Shown: positions 41,432-50,769, numbered from the stretch's first letter. The stretch: 55,696 nt of DNA from Frigididesulfovibrio sp031551885 (GCA_031551885.1 JAVBMX010000034.1:1-55696), one strand, 5' to 3'. Program-made: numbers and translations. Notes: generated by a model from the letters alone, not told the origin.

Positions 41432-42166
41432 CTAATCGAAGACACCGGTCAAGGAATCGAGCGAGACGCCTTCTTTGATCCGCCTGAGTTCGTAATAAAT
41501 AACGGCATTCATGACCGAGGTGAATGCCTGGGGAATGGTGAGCCCCAGAAGGGGAGCCAGGGCGGAAAAAAGCGTGGTGCCCGATTGGGCGCTCAGCATG
41601 CCGACCAGGAAGCCGACGGTGGAGTTGACGATAAAGACCAGCATAACGAGGGCGAACACCCGCAGCCGATACCCCAGGGTCAGATTCATGCTGCGCTGAA
41701 TGCTCGCCGTGGCGCCCAGGCGTTCCACCACACAGGCCGGAATGGCGGCGACCCAGAGGGACATCAGAACAAAACCGGGGATGAGCGCGAGCATACCGAG
41801 CGCGATCCCCAGGCCCATCAACAGCGCCGCCAAGGCCAAGGGGAAAAACCGCGCCATGCCGCGTGAGACGGCGTCGCCAAAAGTGACGCCTTCATCCCGG
41901 GCAACCTGAAAGACGGCATAGGCCACCGCCCCCTGGCTGATGAGCAGGATGACGTATTCCATGAGCGCCGTGGCGAAAATAAGGCTGCCGGGGTTGTCGT
42001 CAAACGGGGGCAGGACCAGATCGACCATCACGCCGGGAATCAGCGCGACAAAGGTCAACCCGAGAAAGATCGCGGGATTTTTGGCCAGCAGCGCGAAGCT
42101 GCGGCTGAAAATGAATCCGACGGTGAACCGGGCGCCTGCCGCCTGTTCGGCTTGGGGCTGTTGCAT
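41432..42166 (-). CDS. Membrane protein, tandem paralogue 3
   Basis: 244 residues with about six membrane helices. Shared features of the three neighbouring paralogues are FTVGFIFSRSFALLAKNPAIFLGLTFVALIPG near the start, a central VVERLGATASIQRSMNLTLGYRLRVFALV, and the end YYELRRIKEGVSLDSLTGVFD. It recalls the YciC/DUF975-type or glycerophosphoryl-diester-associated membrane families, with no enzymatic motif. No function is assigned. Confidence 0.8.
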   Translation of the reverse strand: MQQPQAEQAAGARFTVGFIFSRSFALLAKNPAIFLGLTFVALIPGVMVDLVLPPFDDNPGSLIFATALMEYVILLISQGAVAYAVFQVARDEGVTFGDAVSRGMARFFPLALAALLMGLGIALGMLALIPGFVLMSLWVAAIPACVVERLGATASIQRSMNLTLGYRLRVFALVMLVFIVNSTVGFLVGMLSAQSGTTLFSALAPLLGLTIPQAFTSVMNAVIYYELRRIKEGVSLDSLTGVFD

Positions 42167-42204
42167 GAAAAACTCCGTGAGGCAATGGGGAAAAGGATAT
42201 ATGG

Positions 42205-42243
42205 CGCGCCGCCGGCGAAAGAAACACCGGCGGCGCGAGTTTT
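42205..42243. terminator. Hairpin between paralogues 2 and 3
   Basis: CGCGCCGCCGG (42205-42215) pairs with CCGGCGGCGCG (42227-42237), followed on the plus strand by AGTTTTTT. The genes lie on the minus strand, where the T-run is lacking, so it may be a transcript-stabilising or attenuating hairpin rather than a full terminator. Confidence 0.6.
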
Positions 42244-42978
42244 TTAATCAAAAACGCCGACCAGGGCATCCACCGAAACGCCTTCTTTGATGCGCTTCAA
42301 GTCGTAGTAAATGGTGGCGTGCAAGAGCGAGGAGAAAGCCTGGGGAAGGGCGCAAATCAGCAGGACGGCGACAATGAGGACGGTCGAGCTGCCGGTCATG
42401 GCGGCGAGAAAAGTCGTCACATAGGTGACGACCTGAATGATGACCCAGGCGATGCAGAGAAGGGCGAAAATTTTCCATCGGTGGCCTTCGGTCAATTTCA
42501 TGCTGCGGCTGATGCTTTCCGTGGCTCCCAAGCGTTCCACGGCGCAGACCGGAATGGTCACAACCCACATGCACAGCAGGACAAGCCCGGGGATGATGAC
42601 GATGAAACCGATCCCGACGCCCAATCCGACCAGAAGGGATGCCACAAAGATGGGAAGAAAACGCGCCAGGCCGCGAGAAACGGCCGCCATGAACGAGATC
42701 GGCTCGCCTCGAAGCGACTGATACAGGGCATAAGCCACCGCGCCTTCACTGACCATGAGAAGAACGGTTTGGACAATCGCCACGCTGTAAACAATCAGCA
42801 GGGTCGATTGCGTTATGCTGGGGAGGAACAGCGCCAGAAGCGTCGCGGGAAGCATGGCGACAACGGTCAGCCCGAAAAAGATGCCCGGGTTTTTCAGAAG
42901 CGCCGACCAGGCGCGGTTGAGAACGCCCCCGACGGTAAACTGAGGGCCGGCGGCGGGGTCGATTTGGGGAAGTTGCAT
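42244..42978 (-). CDS. Membrane protein, tandem paralogue 2
   Basis: 244 residues, closely parallel to the genes on both sides: FTVGGVLNRAWSALLKNPGIFFGLTVVAMLPATLLALFLP, CAVERLGATESISRSMKLTEGHRWKIFALL and the end YYDLKRIKEGVSVDALVGVFD. The ATG at 42978 was chosen by alignment to paralogue 3 (MQQP.../MQLP...). Identical length to paralogue 3 suggests a recent duplication. Confidence 0.82.
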   Translation of the reverse strand: MQLPQIDPAAGPQFTVGGVLNRAWSALLKNPGIFFGLTVVAMLPATLLALFLPSITQSTLLIVYSVAIVQTVLLMVSEGAVAYALYQSLRGEPISFMAAVSRGLARFLPIFVASLLVGLGVGIGFIVIIPGLVLLCMWVVTIPVCAVERLGATESISRSMKLTEGHRWKIFALLCIAWVIIQVVTYVTTFLAAMTGSSTVLIVAVLLICALPQAFSSLLHATIYYDLKRIKEGVSVDALVGVFD

Positions 42979-43155
42979 CACTGCCTCCGTGAGCGGTTGA
43001 AAGGGTGGGAAAAACAACAGGTTCTCCAGCGGTGAACGGACTCCGGCGGAGGTGGAAAATTCGAGAACAATTTCGCTGTGCATGTGTCGCTGAAGCCATA
43101 ATCCCGACGGACGACGCGTTCGCCGGAGCAAAGAATTCTTTCAACGTTGTTTGCT

Positions 43156-43893
43156 CTAGTCAAAAACAGTGGTCGCTGTACGGAACGAAATACCGTCCTT
43201 GGCGGTTTTGAGCCGGCAATACATGACGGCGGTCATGACCGCGCCGATTCCCTGCGCGAAGGTCAGCAAAATAAGGCAAATGAGGGGCAGGACCTTGACC
43301 TCGAACAGCCTGGCCGGCAGTGCGGAGAAGATGAACGCGGCCCCGAACAGCACATGGGAAAAGACGATCAGGGCAAAGACCCGCCAACGCCGGCCGTCGG
43401 TCAGGTCCGAACTGCGAACCATGCTTTCCACGGCGTCCAGGCGTTCCACCGCGCAGACCGGAATGGAGACGGCCCATGCGCATACCATGACGAGGCCCGG
43501 CACGATGAGGAACAGCAGGCCGAGCTTGGTGCCGAGAAAGACCAGCACCGCCGTCATGCTGAGGGGCACAATACGGTCGCAGCAGCAGAACATGGCGGCT
43601 TTAAACGATACGGTTCCGCGTTGGAGTTGTTGATGGACCACGTGGGCCACCGCGCCTTGGCTGAGCTGGAAGCAGACCATCAGCAGGAACAGGATGAGGA
43701 GTCCCCCTCCTCCGGGGGATTTTATGGTCGAGGGCAAAAAAAGTATGGCCGCCATAAAGGGAAGCCAGGCGAGAAAGCTGAGCATGAAGACCAGGAACGG
43801 ATTTTTCCGGAACGACGCAAATGTGCCGTAGAGAACACCGCCGACGGTGAAGGGCGGGCTTGCGGCGAGGGCGGTCGAAGAAAGCTGCATCAT
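43156..43893 (-). CDS. Membrane protein, tandem paralogue 1
   Basis: About 245 residues, more diverged than paralogues 2 and 3 but with the same plan: FTVGGVLYGTFASFRKNPFLVFMLSFLAWLPF, then CAVERLDAVESMVRSSDLTDGRRWRVFALI, then CRLKTAKDGISFRTATTVFD. It has a distinctive cysteine cluster MFCCCDRIVP absent from the others. Two adjacent ATGs (43893, 43890) follow GGAG. It lies 134 bases after the RDD-family gene of the MoxR cluster. Confidence 0.8.
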   Translation of the reverse strand: MMQLSSTALAASPPFTVGGVLYGTFASFRKNPFLVFMLSFLAWLPFMAAILFLPSTIKSPGGGGLLILFLLMVCFQLSQGAVAHVVHQQLQRGTVSFKAAMFCCCDRIVPLSMTAVLVFLGTKLGLLFLIVPGLVMVCAWAVSIPVCAVERLDAVESMVRSSDLTDGRRWRVFALIVFSHVLFGAAFIFSALPARLFEVKVLPLICLILLTFAQGIGAVMTAVMYCRLKTAKDGISFRTATTVFD

Positions 43894-44026
43894 GTCTCCG
43901 GGCAAGGGCGCGGCGCGGGAGGCACCCGGCCGGGGAAAGTCCGGCATCATCCGGAAGCATCTCGATAGCAAAAAATCGTGCACGGGGGAATCGTTCCCGC
44001 TGAGGCCTGCCGGCGGCTCCGCCGCA

Positions 44027-44944
44027 TCACCCGCCGCTCGGAGACGGGCCGGACGTTTTGTCGGCCTTGATTTTGCCGAACAGTTGCCCGCGCTCCAGGT
44101 CGGCCCGTTCGGCGGCGTAGAAGTCGGTGAGAAACCGGCGGACGTTTTCCGGGGGAACGGCCTCTTCCCAGCCGATTTTGGCCGTGATCTTGCGGCAGAC
44201 CTCGGCCAGAAGCTTTTCTGTCTCGGGCGTGAGGGGGCGGCGCAGGAATTCTTCCAGCACCTGGAGTTCGAAGTTGCCGTAGATGGCCAATTGCGCGGGC
44301 GTGAACGCGTAAGCCGAGGACGCGGATTCGCGCGGCCCGCCGGTGGTGAGATCCTGCAACAGCAAGCGCTTGGGCATGGCGACCACCTGGGTGCCGCCGA
44401 TCAGATCGCCGGCGCGCAGCCGCTCCCGGTTGAACAGGGGCAGGGCCGTGAGCACAAGCGTCCAGGCCAGAAGCGTTACCTGTTGCCAGACGTTTTGCTC
44501 CGCATCCAGAGAAAAGAGCAGCGACAGGGGGAGAAAGAACTCCACTTCGCGGGTCAGGTTGCGGGCGATCAGGGCCGAAGGCGCCAATTCGCCGCCCGCG
44601 CGGTTGATCACCCGCAGGCCGCAGATCCGTTTGCCGGGGGTGCGGCCCTGCCACGCCAGTTCAAAGTGCAGGAAGTACAGGTTTCGTACAATGAAGGCCA
44701 GGAAGAGAATCAGGGTCAGGCCCACCGAACTGCCGCCCTCGGTCGCGAACAGGGGGATGATCATCAGGTACAGAACGGTGATGGCCGTGAACATGAAGAT
44801 GATGTCCAGAAGGAAAGCGGAGATCCGTTCCCCGTTCCCGGCGATGCGGATATCCAGGGGCACGCCTTCGGGGGTGGTCAGAAGCCGGCGGTTGCGTTTG
44901 ATGCCTTCAAGCAACTCGTCGATGCGATCAGTCGGCGCGTTCAT
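44027..44944 (-). CDS. RDD-family membrane protein
   Basis: About 305 residues. The RDD family pattern appears as IRIAGNGERISAFLLDIIFMFTAITVLYLM, then LAWQGRTPGKRICGLRVINRAGGELAPSALIARNL; the usual R-D-D triad is here R in GERISAFLLD with the following D. Three hydrophobic segments are followed by a soluble C-terminal region of ~100 residues. It is the last gene of the MoxR cluster and its start lies 17 bases inside the SpoIIM-like gene. Function unknown. Confidence 0.82.
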   Translation of the reverse strand: MNAPTDRIDELLEGIKRNRRLLTTPEGVPLDIRIAGNGERISAFLLDIIFMFTAITVLYLMIIPLFATEGGSSVGLTLILFLAFIVRNLYFLHFELAWQGRTPGKRICGLRVINRAGGELAPSALIARNLTREVEFFLPLSLLFSLDAEQNVWQQVTLLAWTLVLTALPLFNRERLRAGDLIGGTQVVAMPKRLLLQDLTTGGPRESASSAYAFTPAQLAIYGNFELQVLEEFLRRPLTPETEKLLAEVCRKITAKIGWEEAVPPENVRRFLTDFYAAERADLERGQLFGKIKADKTSGPSPSGG

Positions 44945-46046
44945 GATCTTCCCTCCCCACCCGCAGAAAGTAGAACAGCCACAGCGCCCCGGAAACGCAG
45001 GCAAAGGCGAACCGGGTCGGCGTATGAGCGATGAGCTGACGAAAGCCGCCCTCAACGATTCCCGCGATAAAGAACAAGACTACGGCCCCGGCCACCACCC
45101 CGGCGGCTTTTTTGCCGTGGCGGGCCAAGCTTTCCAGGCGCGGCAACGGACCGGGAAACAAGATTTTTTCGGCCACCACCAGTCCGGCCGCGCCGCAGAG
45201 CAAAATGGCCGGAATTTCCGTTGCCCCGTGGATGGACAGCCAGCCGACGAAGTCGATCAGCAGGCCGCGATCCGCGTGCAGGGCGAGAAACGCGCCGAGG
45301 ACCAGCCCCTGGTAGGCCATGAGCATCAGGGTCGGGATGCCCAGGGCGAAGCCGAGGCCGAACGAGAAAATCCCGACCATGGTGTTGTGACGGAACAGGA
45401 AGTTGGCGAACACGACAAAGGTTTCGGTAAAACCCGGCCAGGGGGCGAAGAGTTCCTCATTGAGCAGGTCCTCGCGGGAGCTGCCCGGCCCTCGGGAACC
45501 GGCCAGGCTTTCGGGCACCAGGGTGTTGAACCAGCTCATGTCGCCCCGGACCAACAGCCAACCCGCCACGGTTCCGGCAATCAGGGCCGCCAGAGCAAGG
45601 AAGAAATGCCGTCCCATGCCGCGCACGGAGCGGGGAAAGTCGCGGCGGAAAAATTCGCCCAGGCTTTGGGTGATGCTTACGCGCGGCCCATATACGGTGA
45701 GGTAGGCGCGCAGCGAGAGGTTTTCCAGATACAGGAGCAGGTTGCGGTCCAGCACGATGCTCCGGGCCACGGAAAGGGATGAGACGGCGGCCCGGTACAG
45801 CAGGGGCAGTTCCCGCACCTCGTCGGCGGAAAGCTCTCCGATGCCGCGTTTTTCCACCCGATCGATCATGTCTTCCAGACGACGCCAGCCGAGTTCGCGC
45901 CCGTGACGGAATTCGGCGCTGCGCAGGCCGGATCCGTTCGGCGGGAGCCGTCCGTCCGTCGAGCCGGCATCGTGAAAAAGCCCGGCCGGGCGAAGCGGTT
46001 CGCCCGTCGGGGGAAGGGGCGGAGTGGCGGTCGCGTCCGGGTTCAC
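44928..46046 (-). CDS. SpoIIM/DUF95-like membrane protein
   Basis: 372 residues. A hydrophilic N-terminus of ~140 residues precedes several membrane helices (HFFLALAALIAGTVAGWLLV, HNTMVGIFSFGLGFALGIPTLMLMAYQGLVLGAFLALHADRG, FVGWLSIHGATEIPAILLCGAAGL). The HGxxEIPAI motif is the core of SpoIIM/DUF95 proteins. Translation starts with GTG at 46046, overlapping the DUF58 stop as GTGA. This organism does not sporulate on this evidence; such proteins are common in MoxR clusters of non-sporulators. Confidence 0.85.
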   Translation of the reverse strand: MNPDATATPPLPPTGEPLRPAGLFHDAGSTDGRLPPNGSGLRSAEFRHGRELGWRRLEDMIDRVEKRGIGELSADEVRELPLLYRAAVSSLSVARSIVLDRNLLLYLENLSLRAYLTVYGPRVSITQSLGEFFRRDFPRSVRGMGRHFFLALAALIAGTVAGWLLVRGDMSWFNTLVPESLAGSRGPGSSREDLLNEELFAPWPGFTETFVVFANFLFRHNTMVGIFSFGLGFALGIPTLMLMAYQGLVLGAFLALHADRGLLIDFVGWLSIHGATEIPAILLCGAAGLVVAEKILFPGPLPRLESLARHGKKAAGVVAGAVVLFFIAGIVEGGFRQLIAHTPTRFAFACVSGALWLFYFLRVGREDHERAD

Positions 46047-47443
46047 AACAGACCTCGTTGCTTGATCATCAGGTATTTGTTCAGTACGGCGCCGGAAATA
46101 TCCTCGGCCGGAACATCCAGGCAGTGCACGCCGAGCCGGGCGAGGCGTTCGAGCACGACGGCGCGCTCGCGTAGAAAATCGTCGGCCACAACCGCCTGGG
46201 CCGTATCCGTGAAGTTGTGGGGCGCGGCGTCGCGTAAGCGGGCGGTCAAGGGATCACGCATGGTCACAAACACGACCACGTGCCGGCGGGTCATACGCTG
46301 CAGGCTCTCGAGCAGCAGCTCGGCCGTGATGGTGTCTACAAACTCGGTGAACAGCACGACCAGCGAACGGCGCTGCAACCTGGCCTCCAGCTCGGTCAGG
46401 CCCAAGGTGAAGTTGGTTTCTTCGGGGCGGTACTCCAGCCCGGCGGTAAAGCGCTGAAATTGGCTGAAATAGGGCATGCCCCGGCCCGGCTTGAGAAAGT
46501 GGCGAAAGCGGGCGTCAAAGCCGCACCCGCCGACCAAGTCGCCGCTGTGCAGGGAAATCCAGCCCAGAAGCAGCCCGGCCCGAATGGCGTGGTCCAGGCG
46601 GGGCACGCCGTTGACGGGTTCGAGCATCAAGCGGCCGGTATCGAAGCCGAAGACCACCGGGTGGTTGCGCTCATGGCGGAATTCCTTGCACAACAGTTTG
46701 CGGTGCCGGGCCGAGCGTTTCCAGTCGATAAAGCGGTGGTCCATGCCCGGCATGTATTCGCAGAGGGTTTCGAATTCCGTGCCTTCACCGCGCATACGTT
46801 GGCTTTTCAGGCCGTAAACCGCGTCTTCGGCAAAAAAGCGCAGGGCCGTTTCGTGAATGCCGTGCACGTTGGGCACCACGTCGATGCTCTGGTCCAGCGG
46901 TTGCCTGCGGCAGAGAGAGACAAACCCGAGCGGGCCGCTGCGCCGCAGCCAGAGGGCTTTCAGGAGTATGCGCCCCCGACGGCGGGGCGTCACGGTCGGC
47001 CCAAGCTCCAACACCCCGTCGCGCAACGTGCCGATTGCGGGGTGCGGGGGATCGGCGTCGCCTTCCTGCTCGAGCAGTGTTTCGATCCGCACGGGGCGGG
47101 TGTCGTTTTCGGCCGCAAGCCGCAGCCGGATTCTTCCCGCCTCTCCCACGGCCAGGCGGGACGGGGCGTGGACTTCGGCTTCCAGGCGGTTGTCGGGCAG
47201 GGCCATGACCGCATCCGCGAGAAGCAGCATCAGCACCACGCAGGGCAGGTACAGCGAGGTGTACCAGAAGTCCGGAAAGCCGGTCGAGATCGGCAGGGCG
47301 GGCAGCACGGCCAGGCCGAAGAGCAGGGCGGCCATGCGCGTGGGGCGTATGGTCCGGCGGACTCGAGCCGTTTTGCTCGAGGCAGGCCCGGCTTTCGAGA
47401 GGGGGGCGTCTGCCCGCGTATCGGTTTGCGTGGTGTTCGACAT
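46043..47443 (-). CDS. DUF58-domain protein
   Basis: 466 residues. Two membrane helices near residues 37-80 (MAALLFGLAVLPALPISTG, SLYLPCVVLMLLLADAVMAL) are followed by a beta-rich region and the DUF58 core (EFETLCEYMPGMDHRFIDWKRSARHRKLLCKEFRHERNHPVVFGFDTGRLM). DUF58 proteins usually sit next to MoxR ATPases and contain a degenerate VWA-like fold. They are inferred substrates or adaptors of MoxR. The stop overlaps the SpoIIM start; MoxR lies 28 bases upstream. Confidence 0.88.
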   Translation of the reverse strand: MSNTTQTDTRADAPLSKAGPASSKTARVRRTIRPTRMAALLFGLAVLPALPISTGFPDFWYTSLYLPCVVLMLLLADAVMALPDNRLEAEVHAPSRLAVGEAGRIRLRLAAENDTRPVRIETLLEQEGDADPPHPAIGTLRDGVLELGPTVTPRRRGRILLKALWLRRSGPLGFVSLCRRQPLDQSIDVVPNVHGIHETALRFFAEDAVYGLKSQRMRGEGTEFETLCEYMPGMDHRFIDWKRSARHRKLLCKEFRHERNHPVVFGFDTGRLMLEPVNGVPRLDHAIRAGLLLGWISLHSGDLVGGCGFDARFRHFLKPGRGMPYFSQFQRFTAGLEYRPEETNFTLGLTELEARLQRRSLVVLFTEFVDTITAELLLESLQRMTRRHVVVFVTMRDPLTARLRDAAPHNFTDTAQAVVADDFLRERAVVLERLARLGVHCLDVPAEDISGAVLNKYLMIKQRGLL

Positions 47444-47471
47444 ATGGCTTTACGGGAAATGCGGATTCACT

Positions 47472-48428
47472 TCAGCGGGGAGCCGTCGTTTGGTCGACGA
47501 TGGTCCGCAGGGCCTGATCCGGAGTGACGCCTTCAATGTCGGCGCTCGGGGTCATGACGATGCGGTGGCGCATCAGCGGCACGGCCAGGTGCTTGATGTC
47601 GTCGGGAATGACGAAGTCGCGCCCGTTGAGGGCGGCATAGGCTCGGGAGGCCGAGGCCAGCATGTTCGCGGCCCGGGTGGAGGCCCCGGTCTCAATGGAA
47701 GGATGCCGACGGGTGGCGCGGACGATGTCCACGATATAGTCCACCAGGGGCTCGGTCAGGCGGATTTGGGCCGTGAGGGCCCGGGCCTCGGCGAGTTGCT
47801 CCCGGGTGACCACCGGCCGGATCGAGAAATCGGCGATTTTGGGCATGGCCGCGTACCGGCCGTGGCGGGCGACGATCTCGCGCTCTTCCTCGTGGCTGGG
47901 GTAGTCGATGAGCACCTTGAAAAGGAAGCGGTCGAGCTGGGCTTCGGGCAAGGGGTAGGTGCCCTGCTGCTCGATGGGGTTTTGCGTGGCCACAACCAGA
48001 AATTCATCGCCCAGGTCGTAGGTTTGCCGGTCGATGCTGACCGCGCGCTCGTTCATGGCCTGGAGCAGGGCGGCCTGGGTTTTGGGCGGGGTGCGGTTGA
48101 TTTCGTCGGCCAGGAGAATCTGGGTGAAGATCGGCCCCTGGGTGAGCACAAAGGAGTTGGTCTGGAAGTTGAACAAGTTGGTGCCCAGCACATCGCCGGG
48201 CATCATGTCCGGGGTGAACTGGATGCGCCCGAACTGAAGGTTGAGGCACACCGCGAACGACTGCACCAGAAAGGTTTTCCCGGTGCCGGGCACGCCTTCG
48301 AGCAGAATGTGGCCGCCGCAGAGCAGGGCGGTGAGCATGAGCTCGAGCGCTTCTTCCTGCCCGATGATGGCCTTGCCGACTTCGGCCCTGATGTCCCTAA
48401 CGATGGCGCCGATCTGTTGCAGATCCAT
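47472..48428 (-). CDS. MoxR-family AAA+ ATPase
   Basis: 318 residues. Walker A is GVPGTGKT, Walker B is ILLADEINRTPPKTQAALLQAMNE. The sensor segment VVATQNPIEQQGTYPLPEAQLDRFLFKV and the C-terminal lid with TGASTRAANMLASASRAYAALNGRDFVIPDDI are typical of MoxR. These ATPases act as chaperones for VWA/DUF58 proteins. Its start region overlaps the upstream DUF4350 gene by 32 bases. Confidence 0.95.
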   Translation of the reverse strand: MDLQQIGAIVRDIRAEVGKAIIGQEEALELMLTALLCGGHILLEGVPGTGKTFLVQSFAVCLNLQFGRIQFTPDMMPGDVLGTNLFNFQTNSFVLTQGPIFTQILLADEINRTPPKTQAALLQAMNERAVSIDRQTYDLGDEFLVVATQNPIEQQGTYPLPEAQLDRFLFKVLIDYPSHEEEREIVARHGRYAAMPKIADFSIRPVVTREQLAEARALTAQIRLTEPLVDYIVDIVRATRRHPSIETGASTRAANMLASASRAYAALNGRDFVIPDDIKHLAVPLMRHRIVMTPSADIEGVTPDQALRTIVDQTTAPR

Positions 48429-49659
48429 GCAGGAGTTCTCCTTTCCATTTGTGAATATCCCCGGCGCAGGCGAACAGCCGCTCCAGGTCGTTGGGCGCGT
48501 CGCCCGTTACGGCGGCGAGGTTTGTCAGAATCGCGGCGCAGGAGGTTTGCACGCCCCTGGCCTTGCCCACCCGGTCCAACCATTCGGCCAGGGCCGAATC
48601 GCTCAGCCCGCCGGGCGCATGCAGAGCCTGGGCGGCGCTTTTGACGGTCATGCGCACGTAGCGCCGGAGCACCACGGCCTGATGCCCGGCGTAGTCCAAC
48701 AGGCGCGCTCCGTTGGCGATCAGGCCGGCCTTGCCGAAGTCGAGAACCGGCTTGGGGCGCAAGGGCGCGCCGAACCGGTCCGTTCCGGCCGCGACCAGAA
48801 GCAGGCAGGCCGCGCAGGCCAGGATGGTGACGATGACGAAGGGAAACTGAAACAACAGCTTGATCGGCGATCCTTGCGGCGCCCGGAAACCGTGGACGGT
48901 TTCGTCAAAAACCACCGGGGCGCTCAGGTCGGTGTTGTTCCAGGCGCGGAGCGCGTCCACCAGGGCGACGGCAAACGCGGCGTTGTCGCCCCGGCCGATG
49001 CCCATGTTGGCGATGACGTCGGGGTCGGAAAGAATCCAGATCTTTTTGTCGCCCAGCATGAGCTCCCCAACCAGCATACCCTCGGGGGAGCCGACCACGG
49101 GGCGCAGCTTTTTGGAGCGGAGCATCTGCGCAACGCCGGAGATATCCGGCTTCACGCCGAGTTCGTTGACCTTCCATACGGCGGGCGAGGTATCGCGATA
49201 CACGTCGCCCGCGGTGGTGACCAGGGCCAACGTGCGGCGGGCATCGTCAAGGGGGCGCGCGTCAAGAGATTTGACCCAGGCCGGGCGGTTTCGGTCTTGA
49301 ATGCCCCACCATTTGGGCAGCACCAGGAGCAACCGGGGCGCGGACATAAGCTTGCGGGCGTCTTCCTCGTCGATGCGGCCGAGATCCGGCTCGGCGACGA
49401 TCAGGGTGCCGCGTCCGCCCACCATGGCCAGGGTGTTTCCGGCGCTGCGGGAGACCGGGCGCTCGAGGCGGCGCAGGACTTCATAAAACCCCGCGCAGCC
49501 CACGGCCGAGGTCGACTTGCTGCCCGGCGCGGACTTCTTGCCGGAGGATTCCGGGGTGTTGTCATAGGCGTGCAACAAGATGGAAGCCGCGAACAGGGCC
49601 GCGGCGCAGGTGATCAGCAACACGACGGCCGAACGGGAAAAAGGAGCCGCCGCGCTCAT
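48397..49659 (-). CDS. DUF4350-domain membrane protein
   Basis: 420 residues. N-terminal membrane helix (AVVLLITCAAALFAASILLHAY), an extracytoplasmic region with the DUF4350 pattern (TSAVGCAGFYEVLRRLERPVSRS, GGRGTLIVAEPDLGRIDEEDARKLM, VDETVHGF-like VVFDETVHGFRAPQGS). A second helix (LLFQFPFVIVTILACAACLLLVAA) follows, then a cytoplasmic tail. It overlaps the MoxR gene downstream and the DUF4129 stop upstream (ATGA). Role unknown; it recurs in MoxR clusters. Confidence 0.82.
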   Translation of the reverse strand: MSAAAPFSRSAVVLLITCAAALFAASILLHAYDNTPESSGKKSAPGSKSTSAVGCAGFYEVLRRLERPVSRSAGNTLAMVGGRGTLIVAEPDLGRIDEEDARKLMSAPRLLLVLPKWWGIQDRNRPAWVKSLDARPLDDARRTLALVTTAGDVYRDTSPAVWKVNELGVKPDISGVAQMLRSKKLRPVVGSPEGMLVGELMLGDKKIWILSDPDVIANMGIGRGDNAAFAVALVDALRAWNNTDLSAPVVFDETVHGFRAPQGSPIKLLFQFPFVIVTILACAACLLLVAAGTDRFGAPLRPKPVLDFGKAGLIANGARLLDYAGHQAVVLRRYVRMTVKSAAQALHAPGGLSDSALAEWLDRVGKARGVQTSCAAILTNLAAVTGDAPNDLERLFACAGDIHKWKGELLHGSATDRRHR

Positions 49660-50357
49660 GCCGCGCTCTCCCGACGCAGGGATTCGGTCAGGGTTTCAAA
49701 GCTGCGCCGGCAGGCCAGATATTCTTCTTTGCCCGGCAGGTGCGGGCCGAAATACGAGATTTCCACCCGGCCGATGATGTCGGCAAAGGCGGAGCGCCCC
49801 TCAGGGCCAAGGCCGACACGGAGCAGTATTTCCCGGCTGGTCAGGGAGGCGGCGAAGGCGATTCCCAAACGAAGGCGCAATTCGCCGACGCTTTGCAACA
49901 GGAGCAGGTGCATGGCCTCGGCAAAGCCCCCCCGATCGGCCAGAAGGTCGGCGTCGTCCTGGGCTTTGTCCATACGGACGGCCACGGCTTCGGGGGCGAC
50001 CTCCTCCGGATTTTCATGAAGCGGTCGGCGGCGGCTTGAGCTCCAAAGGTTGTCACGCAGGGTCATCAGGATAATCACCACAGTGATGATCGCCGCAACC
50101 CACAAAACAATGCGGGCGGCCTCCGCGCTGAGGTTGATATCGGGCGGGTCCACGGCGCGGTTTTCCGGATAGATGTTTTTTTCTTTTTCGGTCGGGAGTT
50201 CCGTTTGCAGATCAAGCCTGCGCACGGCGTCATGCAGGGTTGTGCGGGCCTGTTCGACCGTGACGGGCTCCGCCGTGCCGGATGAAGCGGCGCACACGAA
50301 GGTGGCCCCCGGCATGAGCAGGAGCAGCGCGACGAGGATGGGCCGGACCAGGTGCAT
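49656..50357 (-). CDS. DUF4129-domain protein
   Basis: 233 residues: signal peptide or anchor (LVRPILVALLLLMPGATFVCA), a short periplasmic part, a second helix (IVLWVAAIITVVIILMTLRDNLW). The C-terminal cytoplasmic DUF4129 segment contains DRGGFAEAMHLLLLQSVGELRLR, REILLRVG and ISYFGPHLPGKEEYLACRRSFETL. It is the first gene of the MoxR cluster, and the ATG at 50357 begins the signal sequence. Confidence 0.8.
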   Translation of the reverse strand: MHLVRPILVALLLLMPGATFVCAASSGTAEPVTVEQARTTLHDAVRRLDLQTELPTEKEKNIYPENRAVDPPDINLSAEAARIVLWVAAIITVVIILMTLRDNLWSSSRRRPLHENPEEVAPEAVAVRMDKAQDDADLLADRGGFAEAMHLLLLQSVGELRLRLGIAFAASLTSREILLRVGLGPEGRSAFADIIGRVEISYFGPHLPGKEEYLACRRSFETLTESLRRESAA

Positions 50358-50769
50358 GAACGTCTCGGTAAATGTCTTTGGGCGGAATGCGGTACGGCCG
50401 GCCCGACGTGAAATCGGCGCCTCTTGGCGTGACGACGGTACGGAAAACGACGCGGCCATGCCGGATATCCCCCCAGGCATGGGCGTCGCGCGGAAGCCGC
50501 ATCCGGCGCATGTCGTCCCGCTAAGCCGAAGGAGACGATATCATGTTTTTTTCGTAGGGAAAAGTCGTCTCCGGCGGCTGTCGGACAGGCTTGTTGCGTT
50601 TGGCCTCATTGAACGGTTGCGGTTTCCGGATGGCGCACAGCGTTTTTTCTGAAGCGATTGAAGCATCGCCGAAGCATTTTCAGAAGAAAAATGCTCCGGC
50701 GATATGGAGTACGGATACGACTCCACCGCATTTGGGCCTGCGTGCCTCGCGGCGCGCCGTTCGGTCGGC
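50358..50769. other. 412-base intergenic region with dyads
   Basis: No supported gene. It separates the MoxR cluster from the dehydrogenase and should contain the MoxR-cluster promoter. A dyad GGAGACGA (50531-50538) / TCGTCTCC (50565-50572) and a hairpin AGCATTTT (50673-50680) / AAAATGCT (50687-50694) are present. The latter lies beyond the dehydrogenase stop and may end its transcript. Confidence 0.5.

Noticed and set aside
46857..50019. Two long plus-strand frames (46857-48644 and 48241-50019) opposite the MoxR cluster
   Set aside because: Both are antisense to DUF58, MoxR, DUF4350 and DUF4129 genes whose sense products are clear family members.
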